A stretch of 9,315 bases of DNA from Spirochaetia bacterium (lineage in GTDB: Bacteria; Spirochaetota; Spirochaetia; Treponematales; Breznakiellaceae). Where the stretch lies: the NCBI GenBank assembly GCA_025997895.1, contig BNVF01000090.1, forward strand, positions 1 through 9,315. The letters run 5' to 3'. Of the stretch, positions 1 to 7,497 are shown one piece after another (within the stretch, counting starts at the first letter, position 1; the number at the start of each line of letters is the position of its first letter). The notes under the pieces were generated by a model. That model saw only the letters and a list, made by a program, of their open reading frames with translations, made no database searches and was not told the origin of the DNA. Made by a program: the position numbers and the translations under genes.

Positions 1-1422
1 CTGGCAAAGCTGGGCCATGAAGTAAAAATCGCCATGCCCCGGTACTATTCGGTTGACCGCGGCAATCTGAAGCTGCTTCCCGGCGCAATGGGTGTGCCTG
101 TGGGTGGCGGCGAGGAATGGAGCGCCGTGTACACCGCAGCCCTGCCGGGCTCTCCGGCAAAAAACCCGGTGCAGGTGTATTGTATCGATCATGAAATTTT
201 CTTTGGCAGGGACGGCATTTACGGTATTCCTTCCCAGCCGGATTTTCTGGACAACCCCAGGCGCTTCACCTTTTTCTGCCGGGCCGTGTTTCAGCTCTGC
301 CGCAAAATCAACTGGTACCCCGATGTGTTACACGCACACGACTGGCCTGCGGCAATGGCGCCGGTGTATCTGAAATTCGCCGAGCGGGTTTCAGGCAGCG
401 TCGGCGGCTTTGAAAATACCGTCTCGGTTTTGACTATCCACAACCTGGGCTACCAGGGCATCTACAACAAGGACAATTTTGGCTATACGGGCCTGGGCTG
501 GGATGTGTTTTACAACGCCGGTTTTGAAGACTGGAACATGATGAATTTATTGAAAGCCGGGCTCTATAGCGCAGACAAACTCAACACGGTTTCACCTAAC
601 TACGCCGAAGAGACAAAAATTCAGGCCCATGGCTTCAGGCTGGACGGCGTACTCCGCTACCGTTCCGCCGACTATTCAGGAATACTCAACGGCATTGACT
701 CAGGCGTATGGAATCCCTCAAAAGATCCCTTAATACCCGAACACTACTCCGCCAAAAACATGGCCGGAAAAGCAAAAGCCAAGGAAGAGCTGCAGCGCAC
801 ATTCGGCCTGCCCCAGGACAAGTCCGTGCCCCTTATTGGCATGGTTACCAGGCTCACCGAACAGAAAGGCGTAGGCGATCTCTTTGGCCCCGCCTACGGC
901 TCGGCCTGGTCCATCTGCCGGGATATGAATCTCCAGATGGCGCTTATTGGTTCAGGCGAGGCATGGTGCGAGAATGAAATTAAAAGTCTCTCCTCCCGGC
1001 TTTCCAACTTCAGGGCCAGAATCGGTTACAGCGAGGAACTGAGCCACCTTATTGAGGCGGGCAGCGATTTCTTCCTTATGCCCAGCCGTTACGAACCCTG
1101 CGGCCTCAACCAGATGTACTCCCTTGCCTACGGCACCCTCCCCATAGTGCGTAAAACCGGCGGCCTTATCGACACTGTTGAAAACTACGATGAAAGTACC
1201 GGCGGCGGCACCGGTTTCATGTTCGACGACCTTACCCCGCAGGCAATTTACAATACCGTGGGCTGGGCCGTATGGGCATGGTATAACCGCCGTCAGCACA
1301 TCGAAGCCATGCGCTTACGCGCCATGAAACATGACTTCTCCTGGGAAAAATCGGCGAAGAAGTATGTGGAGATGTATACTAAGGCGTTACTCCCCCAATC
1401 ACCGTCAGCCGACCATCGGTAA
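1..1422 (+). CDS. glgA: Glycogen synthase, ADP-glucose type (5'-truncated by window edge)
   Basis: Transfers glucose from ADP-glucose to the non-reducing end of a growing alpha-1,4-glucan in the cytoplasm (GT5 family, glycogen storage). The frame is open from base 1; 11 codons precede the ATG at 34 (reading LAKLGHEVKIA), so that ATG is internal and the true start lies upstream. Family landmarks appear in order: HAHDWPAAMAP (bases about 331-363), TIHNLGYQGIY, NTVSPNYAEE, GILNGIDSGVWNP, VTRLTEQKG, then the C-terminal nucleotide-sugar site SRYEPCGL followed by RKTGGL (about 1084-1170). The N-terminal KTGGL loop that binds ADP-glucose must lie just outside the window. With 473 residues visible against a usual length of about 480, only some 30 are missing. 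The tail after EMYTKALL is unusually extended and overlaps the convergent gene by 44 bp. Identity is secure. Confidence 0.95.
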   Translation: MAKLGHEVKIAMPRYYSVDRGNLKLLPGAMGVPVGGGEEWSAVYTAALPGSPAKNPVQVYCIDHEIFFGRDGIYGIPSQPDFLDNPRRFTFFCRAVFQLCRKINWYPDVLHAHDWPAAMAPVYLKFAERVSGSVGGFENTVSVLTIHNLGYQGIYNKDNFGYTGLGWDVFYNAGFEDWNMMNLLKAGLYSADKLNTVSPNYAEETKIQAHGFRLDGVLRYRSADYSGILNGIDSGVWNPSKDPLIPEHYSAKNMAGKAKAKEELQRTFGLPQDKSVPLIGMVTRLTEQKGVGDLFGPAYGSAWSICRDMNLQMALIGSGEAWCENEIKSLSSRLSNFRARIGYSEELSHLIEAGSDFFLMPSRYEPCGLNQMYSLAYGTLPIVRKTGGLIDTVENYDESTGGGTGFMFDDLTPQAIYNTVGWAVWAWYNRRQHIEAMRLRAMKHDFSWEKSAKKYVEMYTKALLPQSPSADHR

Positions 1423-2926
1423 CAGGAACAAGCGCCCCTTTCTGTGCTCTGATGTATTCCACAACCACGTAAGAAAGCAGCAGCGAAGTATTGAAGGGGT
1501 CCTGGGAATTTTTCAACACCGTGTAACCATCGCCGCCGCCAAGAAGGTAATCGTTGGTGCAGAAGCGGTAGGTCTTGTTGGGATCAACCGGAGCGCCGCC
1601 AATGGTGAGGTCTTTTATCGCGCCGCCGCCTGCGGTCTTGTCTATCGTGTAACGCACTTCGCTTGAAAATTGAGGGAAGCCGCCCGCGCCCTGGGGAATA
1701 GTTGCGATAAAGTCAAAAAGTTTGACAATTTCCGAACCCTTGAGGGAGACAATAAAGAGGTAATTTTCAAAGGGGAGTATCGTAAGAATCTGCTCCTGGG
1801 TAACCGGGCCTTTGGGCAGCTCGGTGCGTATATTGCCGCCGTTGTGAAATGCAAAATCAATCTGCTGATTGTACACGGTTCTGAAATACCAGGCGTTCGC
1901 GTCGGTAATAAGATTGCCAATGGCGGTCTCCTGATAGCGGGTAAGCCGGTTGCCAAAAACAAAAGTATCGGCGGCCTCGCCTACCACTTCCTTAAGGCTG
2001 GCGTTGGCTTTTTCGATGTAGGGCTTTAGCATGGCGCTTACTTCCGGGTCAGGACCAATGGCGATGGGTTTCCAGGCAAAGCCGGCAAGTTTGCCGTTTT
2101 GTATCGTCAATTTACCGTAACCCACGTACTTGCCCCATTCATTTGCGCTCACAATCCAGGTTGAACCAGCCCTGGTGGGCGCTTCCATATAGCTATGGGA
2201 ATGACCGTCTACAATGATATCGATTCCGGGAATCGCCGCAGCAAGTTCCAGTGAGGTGATATGATCCGGCGCTTCCTTCACATCCCCGATATGGGTAATG
2301 CCGATGACAATATCAACTTTTTCCCGGTTACGCAAAATATTCACCGCATCCCTGGCGGCGTCGATCTCGTTGATAAAAGTAAGGCTCTTGTCCGGGCTGG
2401 CAATGATTGCCGTACGCAGGGTGGTGATCCCAAAAATCCCCACGGTAAAGCCATCGTATTTTTTAACAAGATATTGATTTCCCCCAAGGAATTTACCGTC
2501 AGCGGCTTTGATGTTTGAACTGACAAAGGGATACTTGGCCTGGCCTATTTGTTTTTCCAGCTTACTCTGATTACCGTCAAATTCATGGTTGCCGAAAATC
2601 GCCGCGTCATAACCCATGATATTGTAGCCCAGAATATCAGGCTCAGCGGCAAACATATTGGAAAGGGCGCTACCGGTATTAAAATCGCCGGCATCCACCA
2701 AAAGTACCTGTGGATTGACAGCCTTTACCGCCTTGATATACGCCGCCATTTCGGCAAGCCCCCCCTTTCCATTATTGGGAAGGAGTACCCCGTGGTGATC
2801 GTTGGTATGGAGCAACACCAGCTCCCCTGTCTTCCCCTGCCCGGCTGCGTCCCGCACCGGCTCCGCATAAAGAGCGCCTGCAAAAAGGAAAACCAATACT
2901 AAGAACAAAAACCCAAACCGTTTCAT
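1379..2926 (-). CDS. Secreted 5'-nucleotidase / UshA-like metallophosphoesterase
   Basis: Predicted periplasmic hydrolase of nucleotides or related phosphoesters, used in nucleotide salvage. The N-terminus (MKRFGFLFLVLVFLFAGALYA, cleavage likely after ALYA at residue 21) is a Sec signal peptide without a lipobox cysteine. The calcineurin-like domain has all the expected two-metal ligands by comparison with E. coli UshA: D43 and H45 (HTNDHHG), D81 (DAGDFNTG), N113 with the H114/D117 catalytic pair (GNHEFD), H212 (THIGD), H242 and H244 (GHSHS). The C-terminal 5'-nucleotidase domain follows from about residue 320, with FHNGGNIRTELPKG and the substrate-binding GGGDGY loop at 463-468. The 515-residue length is normal. 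The start is fixed by GGAGGT (2933-2938), 6 nt before ATG, and a promoter just upstream. The exact substrate (AMP, UDP-sugar, 2',3'-cyclic nucleotide) cannot be read from sequence. Confidence 0.93.
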   Translation of the reverse strand: MKRFGFLFLVLVFLFAGALYAEPVRDAAGQGKTGELVLLHTNDHHGVLLPNNGKGGLAEMAAYIKAVKAVNPQVLLVDAGDFNTGSALSNMFAAEPDILGYNIMGYDAAIFGNHEFDGNQSKLEKQIGQAKYPFVSSNIKAADGKFLGGNQYLVKKYDGFTVGIFGITTLRTAIIASPDKSLTFINEIDAARDAVNILRNREKVDIVIGITHIGDVKEAPDHITSLELAAAIPGIDIIVDGHSHSYMEAPTRAGSTWIVSANEWGKYVGYGKLTIQNGKLAGFAWKPIAIGPDPEVSAMLKPYIEKANASLKEVVGEAADTFVFGNRLTRYQETAIGNLITDANAWYFRTVYNQQIDFAFHNGGNIRTELPKGPVTQEQILTILPFENYLFIVSLKGSEIVKLFDFIATIPQGAGGFPQFSSEVRYTIDKTAGGGAIKDLTIGGAPVDPNKTYRFCTNDYLLGGGDGYTVLKNSQDPFNTSLLLSYVVVEYIRAQKGALVPVTDGRLTVIGGVTP

Positions 2927-2952
2927 AACAGTACCTCCGTTAAACTTTTGTC

Positions 2953-2981
2953 ATTATAAGCTGAACTGGTTTTTAAATCAA
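2953..2981 (-). promoter_or_regulatory. Sigma70-like promoter of the 5'-nucleotidase gene
   Basis: On the minus strand TTGATT (2976-2981) and a perfect TATAAT (2953-2958) are separated by 17 bp. Transcription would begin near 2945, giving a short leader of about 18 nt that contains the GGAGGT ribosome binding site. This is the best promoter match in the window. Confidence 0.75.
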
Positions 2982-2983
2982 TG

Positions 2984-3014
2984 CAAGGGAACGCCGCATA
3001 CAAGGGAACGCCGC
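2984..3014. repeat. Two 14-bp direct repeats upstream of the nucleotidase promoter
   Basis: CAAGGGAACGCCGC occurs at 2984-2997 and again, identical, at 3001-3014 (17-bp period). The pair lies just upstream of the -35 hexamer of the leftward nucleotidase promoter, where activator sites often sit. It may instead be a simple local duplication. Confidence 0.6.
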
Positions 3015-3038
3015 GCCGATAATTAATCTTCTATATAT

Positions 3039-3060
3039 AATTTATCGATAATTTATCGAT
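3039..3060. repeat. 11-bp tandem duplication at the end of frdB
   Basis: AATTTATCGAT is repeated head to tail at 3039-3049 and 3050-3060. The minus-strand stop codon of frdB (3042-3044) falls inside the first copy. The duplication therefore affects only the last residues of the protein. Confidence 0.6.
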
Positions 3061-3719
3061 GCAAGCATATCAGTAATGGCGGTGGCAGGATTGGCACTTT
3101 GAGGACAAACAGAAGAACACAAGCCGCATTGGGTACACTTTTCCATGCCTGCACCAAGGCACATAAGCGCGCGTTTCTGCGTATCCCTTGAGTCATAAAA
3201 AAGTTTTGCTTCCAAAGTAAAAACCGCCGGCCCAGCAAATTCGTAGGGATTTTTCCTCCATACGGGACAGGCAGCGGTACAGCACAGACATTCCACGCAA
3301 CGGCTTACCGCTAGAAATTGCGGATAAGCGTTCATATCTATTGCTTCAATACCCTCCTTAGGAACAACTTCCCTTTCCAGAAACAAATGCATCTTTTGAA
3401 TGGTTTCTTCATGATTTTGCCGGCTAATCAACAGATCCCGCTTGACCGAAAAGCCTGCAAGCGGTTCCAAACGCATATCAGGTTCTGCCATTTTTTTACA
3501 GGACAGATACGGTTTTCCGTTAACCATAAGGCCGCACAATCCGCAATGTCCGCTACGACAACAATAATAAAAAAACAAAGACGGATCCTGTTTAGCCGCA
3601 ATCTGGTTAAGAACATCAAGCACGGTCATATACTTTTCAAATTCATATTCAAAGGTTTGAATGTAAGGCTCTTTATCAATAGCAAAGTTAAACCGCATAA
3701 TATGGACAAACGCCGTCAT
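3042..3719 (-). CDS. frdB: Fumarate reductase / succinate dehydrogenase iron-sulfur subunit
   Basis: Electron-transfer subunit that relays electrons between the flavoprotein and a quinone or other donor at the membrane. It is 225 residues long, slightly shorter than E. coli FrdB. An N-terminal plant-type ferredoxin domain has C54, C59, C62 and C74 ([2Fe-2S]; spacing x4, x2, x11 as in FrdB). The C-terminal dicluster domain has C141, C144, C147, C151 and then C195, C198, C201, C205, each followed by Pro. Classical FrdB/SdhB has no cysteine at the position of C198 (Val207 in E. coli FrdB), so a [4Fe-4S] is predicted where the [3Fe-4S] usually sits; HdrC and TfrB-type proteins share this double motif. 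The ATG overlaps the flavoprotein stop (ATGA, 3716-3719), and AAGGGAG (3727-3733) lies 7 nt upstream. Its partner gene is truncated, so expression and function in this locus are doubtful although the frame is intact. Confidence 0.88.
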   Translation of the reverse strand: MTAFVHIMRFNFAIDKEPYIQTFEYEFEKYMTVLDVLNQIAAKQDPSLFFYYCCRSGHCGLCGLMVNGKPYLSCKKMAEPDMRLEPLAGFSVKRDLLISRQNHEETIQKMHLFLEREVVPKEGIEAIDMNAYPQFLAVSRCVECLCCTAACPVWRKNPYEFAGPAVFTLEAKLFYDSRDTQKRALMCLGAGMEKCTQCGLCSSVCPQSANPATAITDMLASINYR

Positions 3720-3955
3720 TTAGAATCTCCCTTCTTTATTCTGGTAAATACAACATCTTCGGTTGACACCTCAAAGCCGCTTGGCCCCGGAGCGATAATG
3801 ACATTTTTTAACCAGGCCTCGCTAGTCTCCGGATAATCGCTTCGATAATGGGCCCCCCGAGTTTCTGTTCTGGCCAATGCTGAAAGAATGACCGCTTTGG
3901 CGGTAAGAATCAGATTTTTGTTTTCGTATGCCTGCATTACTCCCTGATTAAGCCA
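3716..3955 (-). pseudogene. frdA: C-terminal remnant of fumarate reductase/succinate dehydrogenase flavoprotein
   Basis: Only the last 70-80 residues of a roughly 550-600-residue flavoprotein remain. The segment carries the conserved C-terminal signature ARTETRGAHYRSDYPE followed by WLKNVII and the VVFTRIKK end typical of FrdA/SdhA-type proteins. The FAD-binding domain, the capping domain and the fumarate/succinate active site are absent. The frame can be read back through Met at 3937 to a stop at 3956-3958, but no convincing ribosome binding site precedes Met. It is translationally coupled to frdB (4-bp overlap), so the pair was once a frdAB operon. The break coincides with the broken start of the divergent GntR gene. 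Confidence 0.85.
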
Positions 3956-4590
3956 TCAAGGAATGGATTCTAACCGGCGCCTGTATTCCCGGTGAGCGTA
4001 TAAATCAGGATGAATTTGCCGAAAAAATGGGGGTAAGCAGAGTTCCCATACGAAGCGCTTTGGATAAACTGGCGGCGGAAGGACTGGTGGTGATGCAGCC
4101 CCGTAAAGGGGTAATGGTCACCCCGATTTCGGTGGAAAATCTTACCCATATTTTCAATATGCGCTGTTACCTGGAACCCATTGCAGTATTAGAGGCTATT
4201 GCAAAATCAACGTCCACCGATTTTGTCGCCCTGCGGGAAACTCTGGATTGCCAGGATCATGTAACCGATGATCTTGAACTCATGCTTACCCAAAACAGGG
4301 ATTTTCACTTTGCAATTTTTTCTTTGACCCGCAATGAAACCCTTATCGGAATTCTGAAAAATTTATGGGAACAAAGTGACAGATACCGTCGTATCTACTT
4401 TACCAAACCCAAACAGCGAGACCGGATCATCAGGGATCATTATGAAGTAGTTGATCTTATATCTGCGGGGAAAAAGCAGGAAGCCGCCGACCGGATAGTT
4501 CTACATACCCGGGAAAGTCTCAATATTCTGCTCCAGGTTATCTTTAGCGAGGAAGCTTCGCCCCTGATAGTAAAGATCCAATCGATCTGA
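3952..4590 (+). pseudogene. GntR/FadR-type transcription regulator (FCD domain), 5' end missing
   Basis: A DNA-binding regulator of the FadR subfamily. The frame is open from 3952, right after an in-frame TAA (3949-3951), and already reads homologous sequence there: AIKEWILTG, then PGERINQDEFAEKMGVSRVPIRSAL and LAAEGLV, the winged-helix signature. About 10-25 N-terminal residues are missing. The first ATG (4027) lies inside the DNA-binding domain and lacks a Shine-Dalgarno, so the 187-residue product from it would have half a helix-turn-helix. Numbered from that Met, the FCD ligand-binding domain has N90/H94 (NRDFH), H138 and H160, the usual metal-site positions, with Asn where many members have Asp. 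A divergent regulator next to frdAB suggests it once controlled that operon. It could still be expressed as a non-binding fragment, but pseudogene is the best reading. Confidence 0.8.
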
Positions 4591-4634
4591 AATAAACTCG
4601 GACAAGTAGGGGGGCCAAGTACCGAATTTCCGCA

Positions 4635-4663
4635 TTGCCAAAACCGCCTATTCCCTATATTCT
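4635..4663 (+). promoter_or_regulatory. Candidate asnS promoter, possibly giving a leaderless mRNA
   Basis: TTGCCA (4635-4640) and TATTCT (4658-4663) are 17 bp apart. A start site about 7 bp downstream falls at the asnS ATG (4671), which has no Shine-Dalgarno. An overlapping TATATT (4656-4661, 15-bp spacer) is an alternative -10. Confidence 0.4.
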
Positions 4664-4670
4664 ATTCTCT

Positions 4671-6152
4671 ATGCTGCCAAAACTTATCAAACACATACTT
4701 GCCGCCACTCCCCAATCCCAGGAAGTAAAAATCTCCGGCTGGGTCAGGACAAAACGGGATATGAAAAATCTGGTCTTTGTCGAAGTGAACGACGGATCAT
4801 GCTTCGCGGGCATACAGTGCACCTTTGACCGGGATGCGGCAGGCCCAAACAGCGTTGAAACCGAAACTGCCCTTGCCGCCCTCAGTACCGGGGCATCGGT
4901 TGAGATTTGCGGCCGCCTTGTGCCCTCCCCCGCTTCGGGGCAGGCGGTGGAAATTGCCGCAAGCTCGCTGCGTATCATCGGAGAAGCCCCCGCGGATTCT
5001 TCGTCTCCTGTGGAGCCGTCGTCTCCTGCGGAGCCGTCGTCTCCTGCGAAGACGGCGATTCCCCCATACCCCCTGCAAAAAAAACGCCACTCCCTGGAAT
5101 TTCTGCGGGAGATTGCACACCTGCGGCCCCGTACCAATACCTTCGGCGCGGTTGCCAGGGTACGCAGCCGCATGGCCTTTGCCATTCATCAGTATTTTCA
5201 GCAAAACGGTTTTCAGTATGTGCACACGCCGATAATTACCGCAGGCGACGCCGAGGGCGCAGGCGCCATGTTTCAGGTTACTACCCTCAATTTGGAAGCC
5301 CTTGCAAAAGGCGGCAAACAGATCGACTATGGCCAGGATTTTTTCGGCAAGAAAACCTTCCTTACCGTTTCGGGTCAGCTTGAAGCGGAAACCTACGCCG
5401 CAGCCCTTTCCAGGGTGTACACCTTCGGCCCCACGTTCAGGGCGGAAAACTCAAACACCGCAAGGCATTTGGCGGAGTTCTGGATGGTTGAGCCGGAGAT
5501 CGCCTTTGCCGATCTTGAGGTCAACATGGCGCTGGCAGAGGACTTTTTAAAATTCATCTTTAACACCGTTCTGGAAGACTGCGCCGATGATCTCGCCTTT
5601 TTTGACGCCCATATTGAAAAGGGAATTATCGAAACCCTGCGGCAGGTGGCGGATTCAAAGTTCACCCACATCACTTACACCGATGCCGTCAGCGAACTGG
5701 AAAAGGCCGTTGCAGCTAACGCATCGGTTTTTGAATTTGTTCCCCGCTGGGGATGCGACCTGCAGAGCGAGCACGAAAAATACCTTACCGAAAAAGTCGC
5801 CGGCGGCCCGGTGATCGTTACCGATTATCCCAAAGAGATCAAAGCCTTTTACATGAAACTCAACGGCGATAACAAAACCGTCAGGGCAATGGATGTGCTG
5901 GTGCCACGGCTGGGCGAAATAATCGGCGGCTCACAGCGCGAAGACAATCTGGAAAAACTCTGCGCCCGCATGGACGAAATGGGAATGAAAGCCGAAGACT
6001 ACTCATGGTACCTGGACCTCCGCCGCTACGGCACAGTCCCCCATTCGGGCTTTGGCCTGGGCTTTGAGCGTCTCATTCAATACATAACCGGTATGGCAAA
6101 CATCCGGGATGTAATCCCCTACCCCCGCGCCGTAGGCCAGGCAAATTTCTAA
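4671..6152 (+). CDS. asnS: Asparaginyl-tRNA synthetase (class IIb)
   Basis: Charges tRNA-Asn with asparagine in the cytoplasm. From the ATG at 4671 the protein has 493 residues, longer than the usual 460-470. Residues about 17-105 form the OB-fold anticodon-binding domain (ISGWVRTKRDMKN). The catalytic core has the family signature QKKRHSLEFLREIAHLRPRTN, motif 1 (MAFAIHQYF... TPIIT), motif 2 with the AsnRS-specific FRAENSNTARHLAEFWMVEPE near 256-276, and motif 3 GFGLGFERL near 460-468. The extra length is a Ser/Pro/Glu linker (residues about 106-132) encoded partly by a tandem repeat. The frame extends upstream to a TTG at 4635, but homology begins at the ATG and the TTG coincides with a candidate -35 box. 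dacA follows 18 nt downstream, so co-transcription is likely. Having AsnRS implies direct charging rather than sole reliance on the transamidation route. Confidence 0.95.
   Translation: MLPKLIKHILAATPQSQEVKISGWVRTKRDMKNLVFVEVNDGSCFAGIQCTFDRDAAGPNSVETETALAALSTGASVEICGRLVPSPASGQAVEIAASSLRIIGEAPADSSSPVEPSSPAEPSSPAKTAIPPYPLQKKRHSLEFLREIAHLRPRTNTFGAVARVRSRMAFAIHQYFQQNGFQYVHTPIITAGDAEGAGAMFQVTTLNLEALAKGGKQIDYGQDFFGKKTFLTVSGQLEAETYAAALSRVYTFGPTFRAENSNTARHLAEFWMVEPEIAFADLEVNMALAEDFLKFIFNTVLEDCADDLAFFDAHIEKGIIETLRQVADSKFTHITYTDAVSELEKAVAANASVFEFVPRWGCDLQSEHEKYLTEKVAGGPVIVTDYPKEIKAFYMKLNGDNKTVRAMDVLVPRLGEIIGGSQREDNLEKLCARMDEMGMKAEDYSWYLDLRRYGTVPHSGFGLGFERLIQYITGMANIRDVIPYPRAVGQANF
5001..5054 (+). repeat. 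Three 18-bp tandem repeats inside asnS
   Basis: Three consecutive 18-bp units beginning TCGTCTCCTG encode SSPVEP, SSPAEP and SSPAKT. They sit in the linker between the OB-fold and the catalytic domain, where ordinary AsnRS proteins have only a few residues before YPLQKKRHS. Because the unit is a multiple of 3, copy changes keep the frame. Confidence 0.85.
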
Positions 6153-6170
6153 CCAGTAGTACCACAGCGA

Positions 6171-7454
6171 ATGATGAGACCCCAAAACAAGGCCCCCATG
6201 CGATCACTAAATTTGCGCATAACACCATACTTGCTGCTTGCTGCTTGTTACTTCCTGATAACAAACATCACATTCGCCCAGACTCCCCTGGTTCTCACCA
6301 CCCCTCCCCTGCTATTACCCTATCTGGCAAACGCTCCGGAAATCACCTCACAGTCGGCAGTGCTCATTGACGCCGAAACCGGAACCGCCCTCTACGTGAA
6401 AAACCCCCACGAGGAAATCCCCCCGGCTTCGCTTACCAAACTGATGACCATGCACCTGGTGATGAATGCAGTCGCCGCAGGCAGGGCTTCGTTAGACGAA
6501 ATTGTGCCCATAGGCAGGGAAAGCTGGGCACAGAGCCAGCCGCCCCGCTCCAGCCTGATGTTTCTGGCACCGGGGCAGATAGTAACACTGCAGGAGATCA
6601 TGCTGGGGCTGGCAGTCTCATCGGGGAATGACGCGGCAGTGGCGGCGGCCCTGCGGCTTGCGCCCTCGGTGCGGGACTTTGCCGCCATGATGACTCTGGA
6701 AGCCCGGCGCATGGGGCTTTTCAGCACCCGCTTTGTTGAGCCTTCGGGAATTTCAGAAAACAACATAACCACCGCTGCAGAGTTCGCCGCCTTCTGCAAA
6801 GAGTACCTCAGGCTGCACCCCCAGAGTCTCGCGGAATTTCACTCGGTAGAAACATTCGCCTACCCCAGGGCAGTCAACGTGGCGGAGGCTTTTCGGGATA
6901 AGCCCCAAACCATTGTACAGGCAAACCGCAACGCCCTGCTCAAAACTTTTCCCGGCGTTGACGGCTTAAAAACCGGCTACATTGACGAAGCGGGCTACAA
7001 CATCGCCCTGACCGCAAAAAGGGAAGGAACCCGCTTTATTTTGGTTATACTCGGCGCGCCCGCCAGCCCCGGCGGCGACCGGATACGGGATGCCGATGGC
7101 GAGCGCCTGCTCTCCTGGGCCTTCGCCAACTTCAAAACCGTCCGCCCCATCATCGGCGAAATTGCGGCGCCCCGCTTGTGGAAAGGAAAAGCCAATACAG
7201 CGGCGTTGAAACTTGCCGAAGCCGCAGACTTTACCGCCCCTGTCGGCCGGGCGCAATCCCTCCGGCTTTCCACCGCAATTATCGATCCCCTTGTCGCTCC
7301 CCTGCCTGCGGATTACCCCGTGGGGCACATCATACTCTCTGACGAACAGGGCGAAGTTCATCGCGTAACGCTGCTTACCGCCGGGACGTATGAGCAGGGA
7401 AACTTCTTCAAGCGGCTTTGGCACAGCATAGTGCTGTTATTCAGAAAGCGGTAA
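6171..7454 (+). CDS. dacA: D-alanyl-D-alanine carboxypeptidase (PBP5/6-like, peptidase S11)
   Basis: Removes the terminal D-Ala from peptidoglycan pentapeptides outside the cytoplasmic membrane, limiting cross-linking. All three penicillin-binding motifs are present: S87-L-T-K90 (nucleophile Ser87), S151-G-N153 and K267-T-G269. The C-terminal part from about 310 matches the PBP5 beta domain and ends in an amphipathic anchor (NFFKRLWHSIVLLFRKR) as in PBP5. An N-terminal signal peptide ends near ITFAQ (about residue 37). The start is uncertain: ATG at 6171 and 6174 have no clear ribosome binding site, whereas ATG at 6198 has AAGG (6189-6192) 5 nt before it and gives a more ordinary signal peptide (MRSLNLRITPYLLL...), so 6198 may be the true start. 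The gene lies 18 nt after asnS on the same strand. Its end is 43 bp from the convergent hicA. Confidence 0.93.
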   Translation: MMRPQNKAPMRSLNLRITPYLLLAACYFLITNITFAQTPLVLTTPPLLLPYLANAPEITSQSAVLIDAETGTALYVKNPHEEIPPASLTKLMTMHLVMNAVAAGRASLDEIVPIGRESWAQSQPPRSSLMFLAPGQIVTLQEIMLGLAVSSGNDAAVAAALRLAPSVRDFAAMMTLEARRMGLFSTRFVEPSGISENNITTAAEFAAFCKEYLRLHPQSLAEFHSVETFAYPRAVNVAEAFRDKPQTIVQANRNALLKTFPGVDGLKTGYIDEAGYNIALTAKREGTRFILVILGAPASPGGDRIRDADGERLLSWAFANFKTVRPIIGEIAAPRLWKGKANTAALKLAEAADFTAPVGRAQSLRLSTAIIDPLVAPLPADYPVGHIILSDEQGEVHRVTLLTAGTYEQGNFFKRLWHSIVLLFRKR

Positions 7455-7464
7455 CCCAATTTCG

Positions 7465-7481
7465 GTGCCAGGCATCAGTGC
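7465..7481. repeat. 17-bp direct repeat, copy 1 (left flank of hicBA)
   Basis: GTGCCAGGCATCAGTGC lies between the ends of dacA and hicA. It matches copy 2 at 7949-7965 except for one base. The core GTGCCAGGCAYC is partly palindromic (GTGC/GCAY). Confidence 0.6.
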
Positions 7482-7497
7482 CGCTCCCTTGCCTAGC

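Noticed and set aside
4027..4590. Intact GntR gene starting at the ATG at 4027
   Set aside because: The start lies inside the winged-helix domain, lacks a Shine-Dalgarno, and clear homology continues upstream to an in-frame stop.
4635..4670. TTG start extending AsnRS by 12 residues
   Set aside because: No ribosome site at a usable distance, no homology in the extension, and the TTG forms part of a candidate -35 box.
4655..5225. Arginine-rich minus-strand open frames
   Set aside because: They arise from reading the asnS linker repeat in the wrong frame; no start signals.
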